A stretch of 64,000 nucleotides of DNA from Ramazzottius varieornatus. Taxonomy: Eukaryota; Tardigrada; Eutardigrada; Parachela; Ramazzottiidae. Positions 47,428 through 57,417 of this stretch are shown piece by piece; positions within the stretch are counted from its first letter, which is position 1, and each line of letters starts with the position of its first letter. Position numbers and translations under genes: made by a program. Location: NCBI GenBank assembly GCA_001949185.1, contig BDGG01000004.1, positions 2,164,278-2,228,277 on the forward strand, in the 5' to 3' direction. The notes below the pieces were generated by a model, which was given only the letters and a program-made list of their open reading frames with translations, was not told the DNA's origin and ran no database searches.

Positions 47428-50400
47428 TCACTTATGGTGACCACCGGCAACATTAGGACTATGTACTGAATTTGGGTCTGAAGATTTTCCAGACTGAGCA
47501 GAATAAACAGTAGAACTAGAGTCATGATTCCCAGCGCCCGGCCCAGCGTTCTGTGAAGGATACTGAGAGCTTTGGTACTGCGCATTGTAGGCAGGCTGTT
47601 GATGCGGCTGATAGGGCTGACCAGCAGGTCCTGGTGGAGCGTGTTGAGGTGGCTGTTGCCCGTACTGTTGCTGCTGCTGGCCGTACTGTTGTGGTGGTTG
47701 TTGTTGTCCGTACGGCTGACCGTATCCCTGACTGGGAACTCCATGCTGGACATTCGAATTGTATCCTGATGGCATCTGGCCGTATCCGCCTTGGTAGCCT
47801 CCTGGGTGCCCTTGCGCGTTCATTGCTGCCAGTTGGCGTTCGTATTCTTGAATGTCGTTCTCGTTGTAGAACTGTTCCCTGTAGTATACGGAATAGAACA
47901 TCATTAGTTTAAGAACGAATACCGGATCAAAAATCTAGATAAGAACACTGTCGTACTTCTCGAGGGTATCCCATCCCTGATCTTGGTCAAACGACTGTTT
48001 CTTGGATTCCTCCATGAATTCCTCATAACTCACCATGCCATCCCGATTCTTGTCGATCTAAAATCGGATAGGGCGTTTTAGTCAACGGTTCTTAGACCAC
48101 AAAAGCCGAACTGTGCTGGTGTAGGCCCACCTCTTTCATGACATGCTCCCTCATTCTGGCCATCTCTTCCATTCTTTCCCGCATGTCATCTTCGGGGCGG
48201 TTGGGGTCGTATACTTTGTCCAGCTCCTTCTGGAACAACGCTTCCAGTTCTCCTTGGTCCAAAAACCCGTCGTGGTTCAAATCTAGAACACATCGAACAG
48301 TTCTGTATTGATCAATCCAGACCACGCTAGCTTCGGGTCTTCAACCGGAAGTATCAGGTCTTTCAGTAAGAAATTGCCGTTGTACTTGTACCAACTCCCT
48401 TTCAAAAATTTCTTTCTCTGCTCAGAAGTAATTGTATGATCTCCTTTTTTGCTGAACATTGTGGACGGTGTGTTCGTTTGAGCACGAGGAAGCTCCCCTT
48501 CAGCCTCGTACTTGAATTCTGGAGCCCTTTCAGTCCGCGGCAAAATTTTGAACATTGCGACTTCCTCGTTAGAAGAATTGTTTTGTCGACACCAGCGTTT
48601 TCAAAAATCCATATCCCATGTCGAAACGTACTACAGTATGGGTGCTATCGATTCCCCGTTTCAGTTTTGACGGAAAGTTTTGTTTGGTAAACTTACGGAG
48701 GGGAAAACGTGCTGTAAAAACTCAACTTTGTCAACAGAAACGTTTTCCTATTCCAGGCCTCAGGCAGGGCAGATTTTCTCAGATTTTACATATTGACTGT
48801 GGACACTTTGGCGAATCCACCGAAAGTGTCGTTAATTACAGTATATCCATGCAAAATATGGCCGAGGAGAATGAACACCTTCCTACCTCACTAAAGTGGC
48901 ACACGTTGTTGTCAAAAACATCCCGTTTTTCGCAACTTCTTTTTCTGCGAAATCCCAAAGGCTTTTTTCCAAGCTTTCTTTTCTGCTGATGATAGCTCAA
49001 AGCCTCTGCCACAAAACTGGCCTGCTGCTAAGGCGGTAGTGTAGCTGGCGGTGCAAGAAAAAAATCGTGAGAAGGTCCTGGTTTGAAATGTGTTATTATC
49101 ATTTTGAAGTTTTTCTCTATGTCCGCCTCAACGCTGTGAGGAGAATTTGGTGGAAAAAACGAGGCGACTTGGTTGTTGAAGTTGGACATCAGCCGACTTT
49201 CAAAAGTCGTATTAATACATAGAAGCGCGATCCCCAAAAACGGCAATTTCATACTGAAAGACCTGATAGTTTCTCCTCCCGCTTACCATGAAGTTTAAAG
49301 AAGGTCTTGGGGTCGAACTCCTCCTTGGCCAATCCGTCAGTCTCTTCCCACACTTCCTCCAACTGCGCCTTGCTACCCTGTTTATACACGTTTGCAAAAC
49401 GTTGCGTACTGCAGAAACCAAAAAGAACGACATGCACTTACGGGTTCGTGCAGCTTTGGATGCTGGGCGTGCTTTTCCTTCATCTCCCTCAACTTGGCTT
49501 CTTCTTCGATCCGACTGCGCTCATCCATGCTCTTCAGTTTCTCGCGGCGCCGATGTTCTTTGTCGAGTTCGTACTCTTTGAAATCTTTCTTGCGGGCTTC
49601 ATCGGCGGCCTGCAGATCTGCTGTTGTCTACAAGCAAAAACAGCGTACAAACTAAGGAACCGTCATGAGCTCCACAACAGGGCGTAATTCTCTCCCACCT
49701 GTTGAATCAATCTTTTCAAGTCCTCCTCACCGAAGCCTTCTTTTTGATGATCAACATGTCCCGAATCTTTCATGTCATGATGCTCTAAAGGGGAAGTCCG
49801 CATGTACGTAGTGTTATTATCCATTTAAATTCTTTGTTAGGTGTGGAAACTTACCTCCGCGTTCAGCTTTCTCTTTGACGAGAGCTCGAAGGCGTGTCAG
49901 TTCTTGCCTTTTGATTTCGTCCAGTTTTGTCCTGACATTGTGCGATAGGAAGTTCAGTTCTTTGGCGATTTCTCCTGTCTGGAAAAGAGCACGGCGGTTA
50001 ATACTGATGAACGACATCCGGTAAATTTCCACCAAAATACGGGTTAACAGAACTTCGTAAGCAAACAGAAAATTGAGTGGAAAGATGAGCATCGAAGTTT
50101 GCTCACTGAGTTCTTACCTTGAAGTGATCCGGGTTTGCACTTTCCATCTTTTTCCGGAAATCTTCGTCGTCTTCGAGAACGTTTATGATTTCCTTCAAAT
50201 AACGATCGTACTCTAAACCCGTGTCCTATAACAACAATGAAGCATTATACCGTCATACGCAATATGTACAATTTGAGAATGCGTCGTATTAAAGCGATTC
50301 TAGACTAACCCATTCTTCGGCCGTTTTGTTTCGAGGCGCCAACGGTACAGGCGCAGATTCCGTTGATCCTCGGTCCACTGGCAAGGCCGAACAACTAAAA

Positions 50401-50444
50401 AGGAATGACACAAACAGGACTGTAACTCCCACCCGGTTCGACAT
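47428..50444 (-). CDS. NUCB1: Nucleobindin (NUCB1/2-like) EF-hand protein
   Basis: Nucleobindins are secretory-pathway/Golgi EF-hand calcium-binding proteins (nesfatin precursors in vertebrates). Exon 1 (about 50310-50444) encodes [20 protein letters not shown], a signal peptide, then the LPVDRG start of the mature protein, as in NUCB1 (VPVDR). Later exons carry [39 protein letters not shown], a KR-rich helix, [12 protein letters not shown] then [13 protein letters not shown]-hand 1 ([17 protein letters not shown]), the acidic linker [29 protein letters not shown], and EF-hand 2 ([17 protein letters not shown]). After [20 protein letters not shown] the vertebrate leucine-zipper/Gln tail is replaced by about 125 residues rich in Gly, Gln, Tyr and Pro. 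The intron 48291-about 49288 (roughly 1 kb) is far longer than others in the window and contains an open frame on the same strand. Confidence 0.95.
48283..48555 (-). other. 90-codon open frame inside a nucleobindin intron
   Basis: On the same strand as nucleobindin and inside its longest intron, an ATG-initiated frame begins [20 protein letters not shown] and includes [20 protein letters not shown] and [20 protein letters not shown]. Its TAG stop coincides with the splice acceptor (GTTCTAG) before EF-hand 1. Composition looks protein-like (balanced charges, aromatic residues) but I know no family. It could be an alternative first or internal exon, a nested short gene, or chance. Confidence 0.3.
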
Positions 50445-51001
50445 CTTTCCGAAGTGGAGTCGAGTCCTTCAGTCTCTTGCCGCTTTCCCCCAACGGGCAA
50501 AATTACTGGAACGAGACAATGAGGAATGCAGAGGCACAAGAAGAGACGAAAACCAGCCCAGGTGGGATCACTTCCGGTTCAGCCACGTCATACTGTACAG
50601 GAACGACGGTCGTTTCAAACAGGATGCGCGAAATGTGGTTCAGCAGTAATATCCGCGACGTGTCCCAGCTTGTGATCAACCGCGGGCCATTCAGTATCAG
50701 CTGCGTCCGGGTTGTCGTCAGTACTCAGGGATTTCTTCGAAGCACCGTCGTCACAACAGGAAGACAACGCAAGTCCGAGATGAAATGGAGTTTATGTGAG
50801 TGAATCGTCGCGTAGAGCTCGCCAAACGTACTGTTGATCGTTGGCAAGCCTTGCCCTATCCAGGCGAATGTCTCATGTCCGAGCATGCTGCTTGCCACTG
50901 ACGAGCTGCTGAACATCGTATTGCAGATTTGATTCGGTTGATTGCTGCCAGAACGTAGGGTTGATTAGTTGATGGACACTATTTTCAGTTTGTGCAGCAC
51001 T
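50445..51001. promoter_or_regulatory. Nucleobindin upstream region
   Basis: About 0.55 kb between the nucleobindin start codon and the left TIR-like sequence of the MULE locus. No exon supported. The nucleobindin promoter should be here; a TCAGCCACGTCATACTG stretch near 50580 contains a CRE-half-like ACGTCA. Position-based inference. Confidence 0.35.
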
Positions 51002-51744
51002 AGAGCATAAAAATGGTTTGCTAAGCGGAACCGAACCGGAAGGGGCGGTAGTTTTGGTCCGCTTCCGTTTTCGAAAAGGCTGAATTTTTTCGCCTCTTAC
51101 CGTTCGGCTTTCGGCCCACAAGTGCTCCGTCTGTTCCGCTCGAAAATGGCTGACGTTGTACTTTGGATAAAATGCAACTTTATTAACCTTAAAAGCAAAA
51201 TGACAAGCTTAGCCTCAAAAATCGAGCCAGAGCATCAAGACACTGCGATCTGACTAAGGTTTTGCATTCGAGGCTTGCTATGCTTTGCCTTCGCATCACT
51301 TTACCGTCAAAATGTCTTCGGGGGTTTGGGAATTATGTTTTCAGTGTAACCTTTAGCGTATCCAGACAACCACTAAACTCGTAACCGTACTACACCACAA
51401 TTTGGAAAACTAATGGAAACCCTGGAAAACCTCTTCCTGGATCTGTTTTGAGTTTCGCTGCCACCTCGCCATGGAAAACTCATCGTATATTTTGGATGAG
51501 GATGACGACAACGAGATAGTGTTCGATGGTATCTTCCCATCTGGTTCGCCCCCCATCAGTCAAGGTATCCTCCCCGATCGTTCTACACCCGCTTTCGACG
51601 CGGAATGGGACAACCAAGACGACTCGAACGAACTGACCATGAACTCCGACATCCTGGACGACGATCCCAATACTCCGAGCACTTCTTCTGGAGTTGGGAA
51701 GTGCGTTTTCAAACTTGTCAACGTATTTCAAGAACACTTATAAA

Positions 51745-52011
51745 CCACTGGAGTTGCAAATGTTCACTCCGGCGGAGTTGTCTTCGTATAAGCCGTCGAA
51801 GTTATCATTTTACACGCCGGCAGGAGATGCCACGGCTCCAGCCGGCGAAGTCAGTATCATATCGTCTCAGTTGTCATTGTACGCGCCGGTGGAGACGGCA
51901 GACCACACGCCGGCAGCAATGTTACTCCTGAAGCCGGCAAAATCCGTGTACATGCTGTACTCGCCGGTTGCATTGCACCTGCACTCGCCGGTTGAGATGA
52001 TGATATGTACG
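51745..52011 (+). repeat. 24-bp degenerate tandem repeat array A (MULE intron)
   Basis: About eleven units, most exactly 24 bp, each starting CCGGYGGAGTTG or a close variant (for example CCGGCGGAGTTGTCTTCG..., CCGGTTGAGATGATGATA...). In one phase every unit is open and translates to an octapeptide of the type P-[AV]-E-L-x-x-Y-[TK] (PAELSSYK, PSKLSFYT, PVETADHT, PAAMLLLK). It fills the putative intron between the first two exons of the MULE-like gene. Confidence 0.85.
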
Positions 52012-52482
52012 GCGTTTGTGTGGTTTGTTTGCACTATGTAGTCCACCAATGCAAGATTTATTGCGAGCAATATATCGATTGGTTATTTCAGAGACTTTGC
52101 AAACTTTGGGGACTCTTCGGTTAAGAATGCTGACAGGTCGGTTGTGTATGTGTTGGAAAGTGACGACGACAACGACGATGACGCATCAGCCATCAGCGGC
52201 GTCTCCGCGCGGAGCAACACTACTGAGCCAGTGCACATGTGCATTACCCCGTAAGTAGTCGGGATTATGAGCAGCGTACAAATTATTCCAGCGTCAACTG
52301 GATCACCTGCCTTGTTGCAGGGAGACGTCGTTTACTGTATCAAACCATGAGCCAAAACGATTGTCTCAGCCAGTGGTTACATTTGCTGGACGTGGAAATC
52401 TTGCCTTAGGAGCTCCGGTGGCGGACAGCGCTCTGGGACCATGCTACGAGATGTAAGTTAAGCCGCTTCTTTTCAACACATG

Positions 52483-52573
52483 CCGGCAGAGTTGTTACTG
52501 TGTAAGCCGGTGAAGATGCCGTTGTATGAGCCGATGAAGATACTGGTGTGCACGCCGGCGGAGTTGTCAACGT
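52483..52573 (+). repeat. 24-bp degenerate tandem repeat array C (MULE intron)
   Basis: Almost four 24-bp units (CCGGCAGAGTTGTTACTG..., CCGGTGAAGATGCCG..., CCGATGAAGATACTG..., CCGGCGGAGTTGTCAACG) inside a 158-bp intron with strong GTAAGT donor and TTTTTTGCAG acceptor. Open phase: PAELLLCK, PVKMPLYE, PMKILVCT, PAELST. Same unit and orientation as arrays A, E and F. Confidence 0.85.
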
Positions 52574-53432
52574 AGTGAGATCTAACTCACATCAAATTGT
52601 TTTTTGCAGAGATAACCTTTATCGTTGTTTCCAAACGGTGGAAAGCGATGCGTCGGTTCTCGCCTGGCTGTAACCCGGAAGTCCTTGATGCGTACAAATA
52701 TAAGAGAATACCCTAGCGCTTTCAAGGTCAAGCGTGGTTTGCCGTTTCCTTCCGGCCCGAGCAAAGAGAACGGACCTACGGACTAATTCTTGACGATGGG
52801 AACGGCAGCTGGAGAGAATCGAATGAACGGTCTGGTAGTGGTAGCAAGCATGATGACGAGCGGACGCCGTTCTTGTTCAGGAAGAAGGACTGATACAGTC
52901 GACCTAATGGAAAGCCCAATGGCTTCAAGCGACGTCTTCTTGCAATTGTGGCGTCAGAGGGCTGCAGCAAGCCAGTAAAGAATTTCTTCGTGATCCAGTA
53001 TGTGTGGTCCGACGGAAGCAAGATCGCACCATTCCCGCCTGGGAACACTTACACCAACCGCGCTATCACAAGCGCGATCAAGAAGCTAGCGTCACCTGTT
53101 GCACGCGGCAAGCCCATGAGCCCTAGAGACATGGTTCTCCGAGTTGCGTCAACCATACCAGAAATCGACCGCTAGGTGAACCCATATTAGGGGCCGAAAG
53201 ATATGCGGCAGGTCATGACCATCAGAAACGGTCAACAAGAACACAAACGGAGAAGACGTCGAAAGCTACCTGCGAAGGAAAGAAGGGGTTACTTTTCGTC
53301 AGTACCAGAACGAAGATGGATCGAATTTCGAGGATTTCGTCGTGGTAGATCCGTACCTTGTAGGACTGATAGTGACGAACGGCGACCAAAAACTAAAGTG
53401 TAAGTCGATTAAGTTTAGAGCAATTGTCTATC

Positions 53433-53608
53433 CCGGCAATGTTGATAAAGTACACGCCAGCGATGTTTCTGCTGTACTTACCGGCGGTTTTTGTAATCTA
53501 CACTCCAGTGGACTGGTTCGTTTATAGGCTGGTGGAGCTGTCCGTGTACATCCGATGGAATTCCTGAAATTCTTGATGTACAAGCCGGTAATGCTGTCAG
53601 TGACCTTA
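53433..53608 (+). repeat. 24-bp degenerate tandem repeat array E (MULE intron)
   Basis: About seven units of 24 bp, one of 33, inside the 293-bp intron 53401-53693 (donor GTAAGTCG, acceptor TTTGCAG). Units include CCGGCAATGTTGATAAAG..., CCAGCGATGTTTCTGCTG... and CTGGTGGAGCTGTCCGTG.... Phase: PAMFLLYL, PAVFVIYT, PVDWFVYR, LVELSVYI. Confidence 0.8.
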
Positions 53609-54558
53609 TCAACCGGCACTGTAGATTGAGCTGATTTTCGTCTTGTACTGATGCGCATTTGAATGGGATTTCAAGTCTCCGGTTTTCTGTTTGCAGTGAA
53701 GCTTCGCTTGCAGATCGACTTGACTTTCCAGCTGTGCAACATGTATCTGGTGGTTATAGTCATCCAGCATCCTTATCTCGTAAACGAGAAGACAGGAAAG
53801 CCTACTCTGCTGATCGGACCAACTTCGTAGTCGGTATTCGCTTATTACCTCCGAGAATGTCTCATGAAAGCAGGTGTCGAATGTCAAAAGACTTTAGCAT
53901 CGATTTCATCACCGATGGCGAGCGAGCACTGTACAACGCATTCCGCGAAGCTTTCTCCCGACACAATCATACGCTCTGCGTTCTACACATTCGAGATGGT
54001 ATCAAGAGGTACTTCCTCGGAAAGCCCGTACCCTCTTCGCATGTGTACTTGGGTACCATCGCAACGTAGCGGGTGTGAGGAAGCATGTTCCAGGGCGGAG
54101 ATTCAGTTTCGGAAGAACAGTATCTCGAGAAGTGGCAAGAGATGAAGAGCTCTTTTGGGCGATGAAAAATTCCAGCACTGGTTTGAAAAACACCATCAGA
54201 ACAACTTTGTCGAGAAACTAATCCTACCGGCACGTGAAAAGATGGGTCTCTCGCACGACCTCCCTAATACTATTCTGTCGGAGGCCATGAACAAAACGCT
54301 CAAAGCCTTTTTGGTTCGCACAACGATCCCCGGGAAGTGGTTGAGAGGTTGTTCAAGATGTACGCCGACGAAACTGTCTTCATGTTCCAGGCCCTGAAAG
54401 ATCAAGGCCGGTACAGAATAGCCGAGCAGTACAGAGAAGACCTTCTCCTGTCGCGAGAGAAAGCACACAACAATACCCACAGAATGTCCAGAGTGCAACG
54501 GTTGTTCCCCAAGTGCAACGTGAACGCCATGGTTGTCGTTGCATCGAGTCGCAAAGTA

Positions 54559-54703
54559 CCATCGGAGTTGTTGCAAGTATGCCGGTGGTGTTACTACGTT
54601 TTGTCAGCAAGGATGCTGCATTGTCCGCCGTCGGAGTTGCCGCAGCCTACGCCACCAGAGCTGCCGCACTTTGTTCCGGTGAACTCGTGTTGGTCAGTCT
54701 GAT
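54559..54703 (+). repeat. 24-bp degenerate tandem repeat array F (MULE intron)
   Basis: Units such as CCGTCGGAGTTGCCGCAG..., CCACCAGAGCTGCCGCAC... and CCGGTGAACTCGTGTTGG... (24 bp each), with longer, less regular units at the left. The array begins at or just inside the preceding exon (CCATCGGAGTTGTTGCAAG), so the donor GTATGCC lies within the repeat. Phase: PSELPQPT, PPELPHFV, PVNSCWSV. Confidence 0.75.
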
Positions 54704-55171
54704 AGCAAAACAGGTATATGGTATTAGTCTGTAATTGTGACATTATGTTTGTAGGTCGATTTGTCGGGAGATGGAACAAGACCGCCGAATGTGCTGACCG
54801 ACTTTGCTACCACCGGACTTTCCGATATGTTTCGCGCTAGCTGGGACAAGGCCGTGGAGCTTATGGGTGGTCGTGCTGACGAAGGCTGGATGATTGAGCT
54901 TTCCGAGGAAGAAATGACACAGTATAGACGAAAATGGAACTCCTCGGTCGTTCGGGAGCTTCGGTCTACTGACAAGAAGAAGCCCTGCTGGTACTTCGTC
55001 GAGATCCGCACTACTTCCGGGGACGGTAAGTGCGGTTGTTTGCAATCCACCCAGAATAAAGACCCAGCTTGCAAACATATCATTGCTGTGACCGCGGCGA
55101 CCGGAAACTTGGCGCAGATGGTGGAATGGCTTAAATTAAAAAAGAATTTGCGTCCAGAAAACCAACGTTAA

Positions 55172-55870
55172 ATTGTCCGCGGAGTTTATACCTGGCCTCC
55201 ATCAAGGCCCCATTTTCGGCCAAGGCCTTGGCCTCGTTTTTTGTGGTCTGCAACATCAGCGAATCGCTATACATCTACTCGTCATACCTGAAGAGGAGAA
55301 ACCATCAGACATCTTCCTTCTGCTAAATCCGATGGATGTGAGAGCGTGCTTACCGTTTTCCCTAACCCGGGTAATGGATTCTGTAGATGGACACGGATGT
55401 CGTCTCATCTCCGGGACACTTGTACGTTTTGATCAGAATGGTCTTGGCCTCGTGCCACTGTCCCTTGCTGATGACCTATACGTCGTCACCTGCAACACAA
55501 GCCCCAGTAATCAGCAAAAACAGTCGGGGAAAAGAACCGATCCGACACTGAAAGTGCGAAGATATGTCCAGATGTTGACCCCTTTGCGCAACTTCGTGTG
55601 GCTCGAGATTACGCGCAACTTAATCTGGGTGACCGTCAATCGGAAGTTTTCTGGAGACGTACCTATGTTGATTTTCTTCATGAAATCTTCGAGACGCATT
55701 TCCGTGTGGTCGTTTAGCTCCTTCGTCTTCATGTTTCTGTTTAGCGTGCTGGGAGCAGGGTTGATGGTGATCGGCGGAGGGATGCCTCCGTGTGATGGAC
55801 CGCTGCACGTCGATGTCTTGTCCATGGAGCTGTAAAACAGCGCGACGCGCTGGTCCACTCAACCGACAAA
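55172..55870 (-). other. Possible minus-strand gene remnants 3' of the MULE transposase
   Basis: Several protein-like stretches are open on the complement, in order from right to left: MDKTSTCSGPSHGGIPPPIT to TEMRLEDFMKKINI (ending at a GTACGT donor near 55660), SDRFFSPTVFADYWG after an acceptor near 55555, VISKGQWHEAKTILIKTYKC (about 55480-55380), and TTKNEAKALAENGALMEARY (about 55250-55190). I could not join them in one frame with good splice sites. They may be a second, decayed gene of the transposon, or an unrelated short gene overlapping its end. No family recognised. Confidence 0.3.
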
Positions 55871-57417
55871 CAGTGATCGTCCGCACAATAGAGGGGTTGT
55901 TCCAGGCAGCAAGTTAGTAAATACGAGTATGATAGTTTTTGATGTCGCAAGTCACGGCAAGTGTCGAACTTTCGAAGATTCATCAAACGAAAAGATACGG
56001 AAAAGCGGAGAATTCAGGAAATCTCACGTTATGTCGCATACAGTCAGCGCTTACCGCTGACTGTGAGAGAGATGCAATCAAGTAATCAAGTAGCGAAGTG
56101 CGGGTGCGGTGTTTAGTGGTGTGGTATGTGGTTGAGCTAGTTCTAGTCAGTGAGCAACGAAGACACGTTGAAGGCAAAGTTCGCAAACCTTTGAAGACAT
56201 TTCGACGGTAAAGTGCTGCGAAGGCAAAGCATACCAAGCCTGCATTCGAGGCCATACCCTCTTGAACGGAAAATAGGAAGGGAATTCCTGATATTCCTAT
56301 TTTCCTATTTTCCTTTTCCACAATTCTCTGATGGAAACTTGGAATTCCAAAACACTGCGAAAAGGTATGTTGTCGTGGGGTATATCGATCAAGTTGTGCA
56401 CTTTCTACGCGAATAATGCTTCTACCATGCGGACGAATGCCTCTTCGGTCCAAAGTATTCCTACTGACCGTCAGATATCACAGCCACGTCGAAAAAGCTG
56501 ACCATGCATCCTATAAAACCCACCATTTTTGTGGGTTCGAGAATCTGAAAAACAGCGGAATTCCTCATTGAATTCCTACTAGCTTTCCAGATTACGCCTG
56601 TTTTCCAGAATAGGAATTCCACCGTTCCGAACCCTCACCCCTTGGAACAGAGGGGAATTCATGGAAAGGAACAGAATGTGGAAAGGAATAGAACTTGGAA
56701 TGTACAACCCTAGATCTGACGATAAAAATGGCCGCTACTGATGTGAGCTCTGCTAGTACAAAAGACATTTCGCAGGGTTTTTCCGTTCAGTTTTTTTCCG
56801 CTCGGTTCCGCTTAGTTTTGAAAATTTTGGAAACAGTCCGTTTGGTTTCCAAAACTGCAAACGGTTTTATGCTCTGTGCAGCACGATGGTCAGCAGGCTG
56901 ACAGCAGCTCGTCAGTGCTGTCAAACAGTCAGAGTGGGTTCGCAACCTGATGCTATCTCAAGATTGAAAATCCCGATTCTTGTATCCCCACTCCTAGGTT
57001 TCTTCTCTAACCCCCAGATCTCAGGGGCTGTTGTATGGACATACTGTGGCACTACATCCCGTTATTGACGTCACTGTAGTCAATCCAGGATCGTTATCAG
57101 AAGCACGCTGGGACTGCGCTACGAAGAAGATGGGAGCACATATATCGGTTATCTGCGACTGGCTTACTGGATGGAACGGAAATCTTGTTTGACTTCTTTC
57201 CATATTGGTAGTACTGTACTTCCGAACGGACGTTCATGGAGAAGATGGCTATTTCTGGTAAGCTTGCCTTGCTGGCGGGCATCAGTAGCATATATAATAC
57301 TGGCCTAATGTTGTATGATACTCCAAGGCATATCTATGTCCAAGGTGTATTGATGGTATCCAAAAGTCATGTCGTTACACAGGGACTAACACGCAGGCAA
57401 CCAGGACGGAAGACCTG
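55871..57417. other. Non-coding interval upstream of PIK3C2 with GGAATTCC-rich foldback
   Basis: No supported exon. Between 56275 and 56700 GGAATTCC and related GGAAN/ATTCC words recur. The left part (TTTTCCTATTTTCCTTTTCC near 56300) is roughly the reverse complement of the right part (GAATGTGGAAAGGAATAG near 56675), giving an imperfect inverted repeat. The right TIR-like sequence of the MULE locus lies at 56802-56875. The PIK3C2 promoter should lie after that. Confidence 0.45.

Larger units (their letters stand above)
51471..55171 (+). pseudogene. MULE transposase-like gene with SWIM zinc finger, frame-disrupted
   Basis: Upstream exons are clean: 51471-about 51710 (MENSSYILDEDDDNEIVFDG), 52092-52250 (VLESDDDNDDDASAISG) and 52321-52451 (PETSFTVSNHEPKRLSQPVV). 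From 52610 the frame decays: stops occur near 52669, 52714 and 53173, and readable blocks sit in different frames (CSKPVKNFFVIQYVWSDGSK; VESYLRRKEGVTFRQYQNED, then VVVDPYLVGLIVTNGD). The exon 53694-54069 has the MULE transposase motif FITDGERALYNAFREAFSRH, then NHTLCVLHIRDGIKRYFLG. 1-nt frame changes follow near 54160 and 54325. The last exon, 54758-55171, is intact and ends in a SWIM finger: CGC, a 12-residue spacer, then CKH. Known biology: MULE transposases pair an ITDGE-type DDE core with SWIM fingers. With multiple lesions it is unlikely to be active; the intact ends could mean recent decay, partial domestication, or local assembly errors. Confidence 0.75.
51002..56875 (+). mobile_element. 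Decayed Mutator-like (MULE) transposon, putative full extent
   Basis: The interval contains transposase-like exons (51471-55171) bracketed by imperfect inverted sequences. On the left, AGAGCATAAAA (51002-51012) is followed by CTAAGCGGAACCGA (51021-51034). On the right the reverse complements appear in mirrored order: TCGGTTCCGCTTAG (56802-56815), then TTTTATGCTCT (56865-56875), with GTTTGC near both. I take these as eroded terminal inverted repeats. MULEs usually have long TIRs and 8-11 bp target duplications; I could not find a convincing duplication. It sits in the nucleobindin-PIK3C2 spacer and splits no recognisable host gene. Confidence 0.5.

Noticed and set aside
55173-55835. Plus-strand 220-codon frame after the SWIM exon
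   Set aside because: It begins immediately after the transposase stop with a non-ATG start, shows no homology, and overlaps more protein-like sequence on the complement.
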